Shown here: piece by piece, positions 52,796 to 60,922 of the stretch
Layout of the letters: each line of letters begins with the position of its first letter
How positions within the stretch are numbered: position 1 is the first letter of the stretch
Source: Jeotgalicoccus nanhaiensis
GTDB taxonomy: Bacteria; Bacillota; Bacilli; Staphylococcales; Salinicoccaceae
Assembly (NCBI GenBank): GCA_004570955.1
Contig: SPPL01000011.1
Span: 1 to 64,000 of the forward strand
Length of the DNA stretch: 64,000 nt
Direction: 5' to 3'
Notes under the pieces: generated by a model
Seen by the model: the letters and a program-made list of their open reading frames with translations, nothing else
Database searches by the model: none
Told to the model about the DNA's origin: nothing
Program-made: the position numbers and the translations under genes

Positions 52796-52821
52796 GTTAT
52801 TTGTTGGTATTTGAAGGGTAA
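52796..52821 (+). promoter_or_regulatory. SigB-like promoter of the BCCT transporter
   Basis: The plus strand has GTTATT (52796-52801), a 14-bp spacer and GGGTAA (52816-52821). The -10 matches 5/6 and the -35 is partial. The transporter TTG start is 40 bp downstream. The divergent SigB-type promoter at 52742-52767 supports the reading. Confidence 0.45.
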
Positions 52822-52860
52822 CAGTAAGATAAATACGAATCATTTCTAGGAGGAAATCAC

Positions 52861-54444
52861 TTGACGAATGACGACAATACTACGTCAAAGAAAAGTACAG
52901 ATCCGGATCAGCCGGGTAAGTTTAATATGAAGCAGCTCGGCACTGTTTTCTGGGTGGCAACCGCAATAATTCTTGTTGTATCTGCAATTGCAATGATTAT
53001 CCCAGATCAGTTCCAAGTTGCATCTGAAAATGTTTACGCTGTAATATCTCAAAACTTCAGCTGGTTTTTCTTACTGGTTGTCTTTGGCTTTGGAGTATTC
53101 CTATTATTCCTTGCACTATCACCATACGGCCGTGTTAAACTCGGCGGCGATAATTCAAAACCTGAGTTCTCATTCTGGTCCTGGATCGGAATGTTATTTT
53201 CAAGCGGTTTAGGTGTCGGACTGGTATTCTTCGGAGTTGCCGAACCGATGGAACACTTTATGACATCTCCCTTTCTCGGCGGACCTGTCGAAGATGCGGA
53301 AGCCGCAAGACTCGCTATGGGTTATACTTATTTCCACTGGGGTATTTCACAGTGGTCAATCTTCGGTGTTGCAGGACTTGCAATCGGCTATTTCCAATTC
53401 CGTAAAAACCGGAATGGTTTAGTTTCAACAGCTCTGGAGCCGCTGTTTGGTCTCGATTACAATCAGAATGCCAGAAAAGCAATTGATATTCTGGCGATTA
53501 TTGCAACGATTACAGGTATGTCGACATCTGTCGGTTTAGGTATTATGCAGATGGACGGCGGTCTCGATATCGCATTCGGAATCCCGTCAGGTCCGATGAC
53601 ACAAATCATACTGACTGCCTTAATGACAGGTCTGTTTATCTTTTCTACAATAACCGGACTTAAGCGGGGCATGAAGTTCCTCAGCAGTCTGAATATGATA
53701 CTTGCACTAGTACTGACAATATTCATTATGGCTGTCGGGCCATTTACATTTATTATGGAAACCATTATCGTAGGTCTCGGCGATTACCTGACAAACTTTG
53801 TCGGCTATTCACTGCGCATGCAGCCGTATTCAGGTGAATCATGGGTTCAGGACTGGACAGTATTCTACTGGGCATGGGTAATTGCCTGGAGTCCGTTTAT
53901 CGGTTCATTCGTCGCACGCGTATCCCGCGGACGAAGTATTCGTGAATATGTCATGGGTATTTTAATCGTTCCGCCGATGCTGTCTTTCTTATGGGTAGGC
54001 GCACTCGGAGGCACAGCGATCTATTCGGATCTCTTTAATAACACAAACATCGGGGAAATTGTATTAAATGACCAGACACAGGCATTGTTTGCTCTTTTTG
54101 ATACACTGCCGATATCATGGCTGACTTCAGCTATCGCAATTATTCTAATCTTTACATTCCTGGTCACTTCAGCTGACTCGGCGACATTTATCGTTGCTGG
54201 AATGAGTATTGGAAATACGGACAATCCGCCGACCGGATTGAAGATATTATGGGGTCTCCTGCTTGGTTTACTTACCATTGCCTTAATTCTGGCAGGCGGT
54301 CTGACGAGTCTGCAGGCAGCATCCCTGCTTGCCGGTCTGCCTTTTGCTATCATACTCATTATGATGATTGCCTCGGTGTCCAAAGGCCTCCGGCGCGAAC
54401 CGAACGAAGCAATGAAACGCAGACAGCGCCGCAAAAAATATTAA
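52861..54444 (+). CDS. BCCT family glycine betaine/choline/carnitine transporter
   Basis: This 527-aa secondary transporter has about twelve membrane helices and the BCCT signature in helix 8 (FYWAWVIAWSPFIGSFVARV), plus the glycine-rich unwound helix GMSTSVGLGIMQM. It imports osmoprotectants driven by Na+ or H+; OpuD-type betaine uptake is the likeliest role. The start is TTG behind AGGAGG. The C-terminus is short and basic (MKRRQRRKKY). A SigB-like promoter fits osmotic stress use. Confidence 0.9.
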   Translation: MTNDDNTTSKKSTDPDQPGKFNMKQLGTVFWVATAIILVVSAIAMIIPDQFQVASENVYAVISQNFSWFFLLVVFGFGVFLLFLALSPYGRVKLGGDNSKPEFSFWSWIGMLFSSGLGVGLVFFGVAEPMEHFMTSPFLGGPVEDAEAARLAMGYTYFHWGISQWSIFGVAGLAIGYFQFRKNRNGLVSTALEPLFGLDYNQNARKAIDILAIIATITGMSTSVGLGIMQMDGGLDIAFGIPSGPMTQIILTALMTGLFIFSTITGLKRGMKFLSSLNMILALVLTIFIMAVGPFTFIMETIIVGLGDYLTNFVGYSLRMQPYSGESWVQDWTVFYWAWVIAWSPFIGSFVARVSRGRSIREYVMGILIVPPMLSFLWVGALGGTAIYSDLFNNTNIGEIVLNDQTQALFALFDTLPISWLTSAIAIILIFTFLVTSADSATFIVAGMSIGNTDNPPTGLKILWGLLLGLLTIALILAGGLTSLQAASLLAGLPFAIILIMMIASVSKGLRREPNEAMKRRQRRKKY

Positions 54445-54462
54445 AAAGCATTAAAGGTTAAT

Positions 54463-54495
54463 AAAAAGCAGCGCTCAAAATCTTGAGCGCTGCTT
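54463..54495 (+). terminator. Terminator of the BCCT transporter gene
   Basis: AAGCAGCGCTCAA/TTGAGCGCTGCTT (about 13 bp) with a 4-nt loop. The T tail is weak (CATTTCG), so some read-through into coaW, whose SD is 15 bp further, is possible. Confidence 0.7.
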
Positions 54496-54522
54496 CATTT
54501 CGCAATTATGAGGAGTAAGTAT

Positions 54523-55317
54523 ATGAAAATAGGTATCGATGCCGGCGGCACTTTAATTAAAGTGGCGATTTTGGATAAGGACGGCAGAACTTTTAAAAAG
54601 TACCCCGCGTCAGAAATCGACCGGGTTATCAGCATGCTGAACAGTGATTATACCGGAGAAGACATTTATTTAACAGGCGGCAAAGCAGAATATATCTCAG
54701 AAAAATTAAACTTTGACGTAACTTCTTCCATAGAATTTGATGCAACCTTCCGCGGGCTGACCCAGCTTCTGAAAGAAGCCGGTATGAATCTCGACCGTTA
54801 TGTTTATCTGAATGTCGGTACAGGAACGAGTTTCCACCAGGCCTCAGGTGATTCGCAAAAACGTGTCGGAGGTTCCGGCGTTGGCGGCGGAACTATGATT
54901 GGGCTGAGTTATCTGCTGACCGGCATCGGAGATTTTGAGACGATTATCGAACGGGCTAAAGGCGGGGTCCGCGACAATGTTGATTTGAAGGTTCATCATA
55001 TTTATAATGGCCGGCCGTCACCGATACCCGGCGACCTTACTGCCAGCAACTTCGGGCATATTCTAAATGCACAAAAAACTGCCTCGGCCGAAGACCAGCT
55101 GATTGCTGTTATCGGACTCGTGGCAGAAACTGTTACTGCAATGGCTATTAATTTAGCCGATGCTTTCGACACGAAAAATATGGTTTTTATCGGCTCTACT
55201 TTACTTGATAATGAAGTGATGACCGATATTATATACAGATACAGCGAATTAAAAAATGCACGCGCTTTTGTCGTCCCAAACGGCGAATACAGCGGCGCTC
55301 TCGGTGCAATCAGCTGA
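54523..55317 (+). CDS. coaW: Type II pantothenate kinase
   Basis: This 264-aa CoA biosynthesis enzyme is the staphylococcal, CoA-insensitive type II kinase. It has the ATP loop KIGIDAGGTLIKVAI, LNVGTGTSFHQ, GGSGVGGGTMIGLSYLL and VFIGSTLL. The ATG at 54523 is chosen: GAGGAG is upstream, while an in-frame start at 54508 has none. It converges with the ABC ATPase gene, overlapping by 8 bp. Confidence 0.93.
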   Translation: MKIGIDAGGTLIKVAILDKDGRTFKKYPASEIDRVISMLNSDYTGEDIYLTGGKAEYISEKLNFDVTSSIEFDATFRGLTQLLKEAGMNLDRYVYLNVGTGTSFHQASGDSQKRVGGSGVGGGTMIGLSYLLTGIGDFETIIERAKGGVRDNVDLKVHHIYNGRPSPIPGDLTASNFGHILNAQKTASAEDQLIAVIGLVAETVTAMAINLADAFDTKNMVFIGSTLLDNEVMTDIIYRYSELKNARAFVVPNGEYSGALGAIS

Positions 55318-56017
55318 ATGCAATAATTTTTCCTTCGTAATGAAGAATTTTCATTTCACGTGAAAAAGTATCGGACAGCATTTTTTCAGTCACTTCTGCT
55401 GCTGGCACTTTAACTTCAGTTAAAGTGCCTTTTTTCATGCATGTTACTGTATCAGCATAATTTAGTGCGAGATTCAAATCATGCATCGCCATAATAATTC
55501 CCCTGCTGCTGCTTAACTTTTTCAGCCAAGTCATCACCAGATGCTGATAATTGATATCTAAGCCCTGTTCGATTTCATCAAACAAAAGCACGGGCTTATC
55601 CTCAAAATGAATCTGTGCACATAAAGCACGTTTGAATTCGCCTCCGCTTAAACTGTCTGCTGATGCATGCCTCAGCCCTTCAAGTTTAAAGTCCTGAAGA
55701 ACTTTATCTGTCTCTTTTTGCGAGGGTCGTCTTCGGGCCGTCATTTTAATAAAATCTTCCACCGTGATTTGAAACGGTACATTTTGCTGAGGAAGATAGC
55801 TGATATAATCTGCGGTTCTGTCGATGGGAGTATGATTAAATGCCAATTTCCGCACCTTGATATCCTTAGTGTTATACCCGATGATTCCCGTGAGCAGGGA
55901 ACTCTTTCCGCTGCCGTTTTCACCGATCAGCACGTGAAGCCCGTTTTCAAATGTAAGATTATCAGCATAAACACTGAACTGTCCGTAATTGATACTGAGT
56001 TTATCTACAGACAGCAT
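55310..56017 (-). CDS. Orphan ABC transporter ATP-binding protein (FecE/FhuC-like)
   Basis: This 235-aa ATPase has Walker A LIGENGSGKSSL, Q-loop YLPQQNVPF, signature DSLSGGEFKRAL, a Walker B LLFDEIEQGLD that lacks the usual Pro after DE, and switch His in IIMAMHDLNLAL. It resembles siderophore/B12 importer ATPases. No permease or binding protein adjoins; it follows osmC by one base. Partner and substrate are unknown. Confidence 0.82.
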   Translation of the reverse strand: MLSVDKLSINYGQFSVYADNLTFENGLHVLIGENGSGKSSLLTGIIGYNTKDIKVRKLAFNHTPIDRTADYISYLPQQNVPFQITVEDFIKMTARRRPSQKETDKVLQDFKLEGLRHASADSLSGGEFKRALCAQIHFEDKPVLLFDEIEQGLDINYQHLVMTWLKKLSSSRGIIMAMHDLNLALNYADTVTCMKKGTLTEVKVPAAEVTEKMLSDTFSREMKILHYEGKIIAFS

Positions 56018-56018
56018 G

Positions 56019-56435
56019 TTACAATGCTTCGCCGTTCAAGATGACCTGAACATCGACATCGGCAACGAGCGAGTGAACAGCGGAACAGTATTTGTCTTTC
56101 GACAGGTCAGCTGCACGCTGTGCCTGTTTCGCCGGTATATCACCGTCGATAATAATATTCATTTTAATTCGCTTATAGTATTTCGGTTCCGTGTCAGCCC
56201 GTTCTCCATCGGCTTCGATTGCAAGTTTCGTTACTTTATCCATCCGGTGTCTTAAAATAACACCGATATCGATAGCCATGCAGCCCGCAGCACCATGAAG
56301 CACCATTTCCATCGGTGACGGTGCAGAAGCATCCCCGCCTGCAGCTTCATTCGCATCCATCGTTACTGTGTGGCCTGTAGTCTCTCCCGTAGATTCAAAT
56401 TTCAATTTTCCCTGCCAGTTTAAATTTACTTTCAT
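56019..56435 (-). CDS. OsmC family peroxiredoxin-like protein
   Basis: This 138-aa OsmC/Ohr-family protein has a conserved Cys in HGAAGCMAIDIGVIL and SMEMVLHG-type upstream residues (APSPMEMVLHG). A second Cys occurs late (KDKYCSAVHSLVADVD). Members reduce organic peroxides, though YhfA-type members lack proof. The ATG at 56435 has AGGTGG 5 nt upstream. It sits between proA and the ABC ATPase. Confidence 0.88.
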   Translation of the reverse strand: MKVNLNWQGKLKFESTGETTGHTVTMDANEAAGGDASAPSPMEMVLHGAAGCMAIDIGVILRHRMDKVTKLAIEADGERADTEPKYYKRIKMNIIIDGDIPAKQAQRAADLSKDKYCSAVHSLVADVDVQVILNGEAL

Positions 56436-56444
56436 TTCTGCCAC

Positions 56445-57695
56445 CTACTTTCTAATTTGTCCGTTCCCTAATATCGTATATTTATAACTTGTTAAAGCAT
56501 TTAAGCCCATCGGTCCCCGCGCGTGCAGTTTTTGAGTACTGATGCCGATTTCTCCGCCGAAACCGAACATTTCACCGTCAGAAAATCTCGTCGATGCGTT
56601 GACATATACCTGGGCGCTGTCGATATCTTCCTGGAAGCTCAGCGCAGTATGATAACTATCTGTAATAATTACTTCTGAATGGCCCGTGGAATACTTTTCT
56701 ATATGCTCGAGTGCCTGATCATAACCCTCCACAACTTTCACTGCGATTTTCAAATCCAGAAATTCGGTATCATATGCAGATACTTCTCCTATTGTGATAG
56801 AGCTGCTGATTTGCTTTTCACGTTCTCCTCCGATAACTTCAACGCCTTCATTTACTAAACTTTCAGCTAAGACAGGCAGAAATTCCGCTGCGGCATTTTT
56901 ATCGATTAATAGTGTTTCGAGCGCATTACAGACCGATGGCCGCTGGACTTTCCCGTTAAGTAAAATTTGTTCTGCCATAGCGAGATCCGCATCTTCATGT
57001 ACGTATATATGGCAGTTACCTGTTCCTGTTTCAATTACCGGCACCGTCGCCTGTGTCAGAACCGCTTTGATTAAACCTGCGCCGCCGCGCGGTATGAGGC
57101 AGTCAATATATTCATTCGCCTGCATAAATGAAGCGGCGAATGTTCGGGACGGATCTGTAATCAGCTGAATGCTTTTTGCCGGCAGGTCTGATTTCGACAA
57201 TCCCTGCTGAAGCGCTTTAACAATCGCCTTATTGCTCTCCATCGCTTCTTTGCCGCCGCGTAAAATTACAGCGTTCCCTGCTTTTATACAAAGTGCTGAA
57301 GCATCGGCTGTAACGTTCGGGCGGGATTCATATATAATGCCGATAACGCCGAGCGGTACACTGCGGCGGGCAATTCTCAGACCTTCTGGTGTCGTCCATT
57401 CGCCAAGCCCTTCTGTTAAAGGATCTTTTAAGCCGATAATTTTATCGATACCTTCAGCCATACTCCGAAGACGTGCTTCATTTAAGGTAAGCCTTTCCAG
57501 CATGGCGTCAGAGAGCCCATTCTCCCGGCCATTTTTTAAATCCGTCCGGTTACTGTCAAGTATGTCTTTACTGTGATGGAGCAGTTCTTTTGCCATCAGT
57601 CTCAGCGCTTCATTTTTTTGTTGTTCTGATGATCGCCGTAATACTTTGCCTGCTTTTTTAGCTTCTGTTCCCAATACTGCTATACTGTTTGTCAC
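56445..57695 (-). CDS. proA: Gamma-glutamyl phosphate reductase
   Basis: This 416-aa NADPH-dependent enzyme makes glutamate semialdehyde for proline synthesis. It has IGIIYESRPNVTADA, NAVILRGGKEAMESN, the catalytic Cys in KVQRPSVCNALETLL, and EMFGFGGEIGISTQK. The start is GTG at 57695 behind GGAGGG, inside proB (38-bp overlap). Confidence 0.96.
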   Translation of the reverse strand: MTNSIAVLGTEAKKAGKVLRRSSEQQKNEALRLMAKELLHHSKDILDSNRTDLKNGRENGLSDAMLERLTLNEARLRSMAEGIDKIIGLKDPLTEGLGEWTTPEGLRIARRSVPLGVIGIIYESRPNVTADASALCIKAGNAVILRGGKEAMESNKAIVKALQQGLSKSDLPAKSIQLITDPSRTFAASFMQANEYIDCLIPRGGAGLIKAVLTQATVPVIETGTGNCHIYVHEDADLAMAEQILLNGKVQRPSVCNALETLLIDKNAAAEFLPVLAESLVNEGVEVIGGEREKQISSSITIGEVSAYDTEFLDLKIAVKVVEGYDQALEHIEKYSTGHSEVIITDSYHTALSFQEDIDSAQVYVNASTRFSDGEMFGFGGEIGISTQKLHARGPMGLNALTSYKYTILGNGQIRK

Positions 57696-58506
57696 TATGT
57701 ATTCCCTCCTTCATAAATAAAGTGCCGATTTCTTCCCCCGCCAGTAAATTAAAAAGTTTTGACGGCTCATCTGATTTCATGATTACCATCGCTTTCTGAC
57801 GGCGAATCATGCGGTCTGCCGCCTGCAGTTTTGTCGCCATGCCGCCGGTCGCAAATTTTGAACCCGCTCCGCCCGCCATTTCAATTATTTCAGGTGTCAC
57901 CTCATTAACATAGGTGATAAGTTCCGCATTTTTATCTGTCGCGGGATTTGCTGTATATAATCCTTCAATATCGCTTAGAATGACCAGCAGATCTGCATCA
58001 ATCACTTCACTGACAATCGCGGATAACGTATCATTATCACCGAATTTAGTATTGTGGTTTAATTCATCCACCGATACTGCATCGTTCTCGTTGATGATTG
58101 GAATAACACCTTTACTTAATAAAGTATCCAGTGCAACTGAAACATTTTTATATGATTCCGGGAATGAAATAACATCACGGGTAATCAATACCTGTCCGAC
58201 ATGCTGATTGTAATGCGAGAAAAACTTGCTGTACAAATTCATCAGAACACCCTGTCCGATACTTGCGAGTGCCTGCTGGCCTGCGATGGAAGCAGGATAT
58301 TCTTTTAAATTCATCGTGCTCGCACCGAGTCCTACAGCACCGCTCGTCACTATGGCAACTTCTTTTCCTTCCTGATGCAGAGCTGATACAGCATAAGCCA
58401 GCCTGTCGATTTTCTTATAATCTATTTTTGTCGGCGCATTCATAATCGAGTTCGTTCCTATTTTAATAACAATGCGTTTTGCTTTCTGTACTTTTTCCCG
58501 TAACAT
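57658..58506 (-). CDS. proB: Glutamate 5-kinase, lacking the PUA domain
   Basis: This 282-aa amino-acid kinase catalyses the first step of proline synthesis. It has VIKIGTNSIMN, VTSGAVGLGAS, NENDAVSVDEL, FGDNDTLSAIV and KFATGGMATKLQAAD. It ends soon after the kinase domain and lacks the C-terminal PUA domain of E. coli and B. subtilis ProB (about 365 aa). This resembles short streptococcal forms. Proline accumulation links it to osmotic adaptation. Confidence 0.95.
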   Translation of the reverse strand: MLREKVQKAKRIVIKIGTNSIMNAPTKIDYKKIDRLAYAVSALHQEGKEVAIVTSGAVGLGASTMNLKEYPASIAGQQALASIGQGVLMNLYSKFFSHYNQHVGQVLITRDVISFPESYKNVSVALDTLLSKGVIPIINENDAVSVDELNHNTKFGDNDTLSAIVSEVIDADLLVILSDIEGLYTANPATDKNAELITYVNEVTPEIIEMAGGAGSKFATGGMATKLQAADRMIRRQKAMVIMKSDEPSKLFNLLAGEEIGTLFMKEGIHSDKQYSSIGNRS

Positions 58507-58523
58507 TCGACTTCATTCCTTTG

Positions 58524-58868
58524 CTAATTTTCTCCTGCTGCTTCATCGTATGCTTCCAGTGCATAACCGCCGTATACGCTTGCCGGTCCGCCGCCCATTA
58601 CTATACATACCGCAACGATATCACTGATTTCTTCACGTGTTGCTCCGAGTTTAACGAGTTTGTTTACATGATTTCCTATACAACCTTCACATTTATCAGC
58701 GACAGCATAAGTTAAGGCGATAAACTCTTTTGTTTTTTCATCCAGCGCATTCGCTTTGTAACCTTCCTGCTGAAATTTCTTAAATGCTCTCATAAAATCT
58801 GCTTGAGTTTCCTGGATGCGTCCTGTATTTTTTTGAGCTCTTTTATTAATGCTTTCAAAATTTTTCAT
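58524..58868 (-). CDS. Carboxymuconolactone decarboxylase / AhpD-like protein
   Basis: This 114-aa all-helical AhpD-like protein has the redox motif KCEGCIGNH (Cys60, Cys63, His67), which suggests thiol-based peroxidase-partner activity rather than decarboxylation. It is 17 bp upstream of proB with the same orientation, and osmC follows proA, so oxidative and osmotic stress genes share an operon. SD GGGGATGG. Confidence 0.88.
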   Translation of the reverse strand: MKNFESINKRAQKNTGRIQETQADFMRAFKKFQQEGYKANALDEKTKEFIALTYAVADKCEGCIGNHVNKLVKLGATREEISDIVAVCIVMGGGPASVYGGYALEAYDEAAGEN

Positions 58869-58905
58869 CTAATTACACCATCCCCATTTTTTTGCTTAAA
58901 AAAGC

Positions 58906-58930
58906 AAAAAGAACCGCTCAGGCGCGATTC
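58906..58930 (-). terminator. Terminator of the 70-aa membrane protein gene
   Basis: GAATCGC/GCGGTTC (7 bp with one G-U) and then UUUUUGC on the minus strand. It overlaps the stop codon of that gene. A second U/A-rich hairpin (TTTTTGCTT/AAGCAAAAA) follows. Confidence 0.65.
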
Positions 58931-59130
58931 TCTTTGTCATTTTGAATTCTTCTCCTGCGGTATTTAATTAAGACAGCTGTATACAGGGCAAACAGAACAG
59001 CCATAAATACACCGATTACCGTGTAGGACAACGGTGAAGTTTCAGTATAGGATGCCATCGTAGAGAAGATAATTCCTGCTGTGAATAACGTTAAGAGCAG
59101 CGCGTACAATAATACATGCACAATTTTCAC
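58918..59130 (-). CDS. Small two-helix membrane protein of unknown function
   Basis: This 70-aa protein has two membrane segments (VLLYALLLTLFTAGIIFSTM and YTVIGVFMAVLFALYTAVLI) and a basic cytoplasmic tail (KYRRRRIQNDKENR). I do not recognise the family. It begins with ATG at 59130 following AGGTG, and ends inside its terminator. Confidence 0.7.
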   Translation of the reverse strand: MKIVHVLLYALLLTLFTAGIIFSTMASYTETSPLSYTVIGVFMAVLFALYTAVLIKYRRRRIQNDKENRA

Positions 59131-59200
59131 TTAATCACCTGTTTTTAAAGTATATTCATTCTTAACATTATAATATCACTTTAGGCAGGCAGGTTGTTCA

Positions 59201-59707
59201 TTATTTTAAAAAGTTCGCCATATAGACTAAATCTGTATAACCGTCAGTTAATTTCACCTGATTTTTTAAAGTTGCTTCTTCTTCAAAACCGAGTCTTTTA
59301 TATAATTTAATCGCACCCGGATTGTTGGCAAAAACTGTTAATATCAATTTTTCAAGCTTATCATTATTCCGTGCAAACTCCACTGCTTCTTTGACCATCG
59401 CAGTACCTGTGCCGGAACCTGTATAGGCAGCCTGCAGACTGATGCCGAATTGGCCGATATGCTCGAATTTTTTGCGGTGATCCTGACGGAGATTCAGCAT
59501 ACCGATAACTTTCTCGCCGTCGACTGCTACGATACCGAGATCATTCGGTCCGAGAGTTTTTATCGTCGCTTCTTCCTCTTCAATTGTAATTGTCCTGTTT
59601 TCAATTGCTGTTGCCAGCGTATCCGGATTTTCTGCTGTCACAAGTTTTTTATGTTCAATAATACTGGCAGCATCCTGTACTTCCATTTTACGAATATTAT
59701 ATGCCAT
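59201..59707 (-). CDS. GNAT family N-acetyltransferase
   Basis: This 168-aa single GNAT domain has the acetyl-CoA loop QAAYTGSGTGTAMVKEA and the C-terminal NNPGAIKLYKRLGFEEE. The layout resembles spermidine/ribosomal N-acetyltransferases (RimJ/SpeG-like), but the substrate cannot be assigned. SD AAGGAAG. Monocistronic. Confidence 0.88.
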   Translation of the reverse strand: MAYNIRKMEVQDAASIIEHKKLVTAENPDTLATAIENRTITIEEEEATIKTLGPNDLGIVAVDGEKVIGMLNLRQDHRKKFEHIGQFGISLQAAYTGSGTGTAMVKEAVEFARNNDKLEKLILTVFANNPGAIKLYKRLGFEEEATLKNQVKLTDGYTDLVYMANFLK

Positions 59708-59789
59708 ATGTGCTAACTTCCTTTCTGGATTGACTGTTTACTGCATCCAGTATAGTACATTCAGAAAGCTGTTTTAAATTTTGTGCCTC

Positions 59790-60320
59790 TTACCGGATAA
59801 ATACCGCACCGTATATTAAACCGATAACGATGACGAGTGCCGGATGAATTTTCACAATCTGCAGCAGCACAAACGAGAGTCCGATTAAAAAGACAGTATG
59901 GAAAGTTCCCGATACTTCCAAGGAACTGAACAGGAAATCAAAAACAATGACACCGAGCAGAATCGCAATGACCGGACGGATTAAAAGCGTCAGCATCGAG
60001 AACTTATTCGTTCCTTTCAGTTTATACAGCACTGCAGCGAGGAATATCATTAAAAGAAGCGAGGGCAGCACACTTGCAGATATCGCAACGATACTGCCAA
60101 ACACACCGCCTGCTTCATAGCCGATATAAGCACCCATTTTCGTCAATATTGGCCCCGGCAGCGCATTGCCGAGCGCGAGTACTTCCGCAAATTCCGCTGT
60201 GGTCATCCATTCATATGTACCGACAACTTCACGCTCAACGAGCGGTATTGAAGACGGCCCGCCGCCGTATCCGAGTATGCCGGGAATTAAAAATGCTAAA
60301 AATATTTCCAGATAAATCAT
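59790..60320 (-). CDS. Short-chain CHR (chromate transport) protein, second subunit
   Basis: This 176-aa CHR-domain membrane protein has PGILGYGGGPSSIPL near the N-terminus and LGNALPGPILTKMGAYIGYEAGG, followed by four or five helices. It overlaps the partner gene by 4 bp (ATGA). Paired short CHR proteins work together as chromate/anion transporters; the physiological substrate is uncertain. Confidence 0.88.
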   Translation of the reverse strand: MIYLEIFLAFLIPGILGYGGGPSSIPLVEREVVGTYEWMTTAEFAEVLALGNALPGPILTKMGAYIGYEAGGVFGSIVAISASVLPSLLLMIFLAAVLYKLKGTNKFSMLTLLIRPVIAILLGVIVFDFLFSSLEVSGTFHTVFLIGLSFVLLQIVKIHPALVIVIGLIYGAVFIR

Positions 60321-60865
60321 GAGTCACCTGCTTGTCCGCCGCTTTTTTGAAGCAGGCTGAATACTATAATAATACCGATGACGAGTGCCGGATGAATATT
60401 CAGCACTTCCAGCACAATCAGCATGCCGAGCGTAAACGGAATTAAAAATTTCCATGTTGAAGATGTTTTTGCCGTTTTCATAAATTCTGCGGTGAGCACC
60501 GCAAGCATAACGAGGACGACGGGCACTACACCGGCGCTCATGCCCTGAACCCAGGCCAGGTCCTTAAATTCGGAAAACAGCGTCAATAATACTGTCATTA
60601 AGACTGCTGTCGGCAGGATGATTGCAATAAGTGCATTAATAATGCCGGGCCAGCCTTTCAGCTGGTAGCCGATATGTCCCGCGAGCTTCGTAATAATCGG
60701 ACCGGGCAGGACGTTCGCAATCGCCAGTGTATCCTGGAAGTCTTCATTAGTCATCCAGCCGTATTTGTCGACGACTTCTATTTTTACGAGTGGAATGGAT
60801 GACGGTCCGCCGCCGAAACCGAGGATTCCCACTCTGAAAAACACCATAAATATTTTAAAATGCAT
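60317..60865 (-). CDS. Short-chain CHR (chromate transport) protein, first subunit
   Basis: This approximately 182-aa CHR-domain protein has GILGFGGGPSSIPLVKIEVVD and IANVLPGPIITKLAGHIGY, then hydrophobic helices. The ATG at 60865 has GGAAGGTGA 5 nt upstream; a GTG at 60874 lies in the SD. It is the first half of a split pair with the next gene. Confidence 0.88.
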   Translation of the reverse strand: MHFKIFMVFFRVGILGFGGGPSSIPLVKIEVVDKYGWMTNEDFQDTLAIANVLPGPIITKLAGHIGYQLKGWPGIINALIAIILPTAVLMTVLLTLFSEFKDLAWVQGMSAGVVPVVLVMLAVLTAEFMKTAKTSSTWKFLIPFTLGMLIVLEVLNIHPALVIGIIIVFSLLQKSGGQAGDS

Positions 60866-60922
60866 GACGCTCACCTTCCGCTATGTAAAAAGTGGATGGT
60901 AGTTATACCAGCCACTTAATCG

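Noticed and set aside
56794-57576. Plus-strand frames of 124 and 114 codons opposite proA
   Set aside because: They are antisense to the conserved proA active-site region with no SD or motif.
59723-59747. TTGACT...TATAGT on the plus strand upstream of the CHR genes' 3' end
   Set aside because: The spacer is only 15 bp and it would drive antisense RNA with no gene downstream. Most likely chance.
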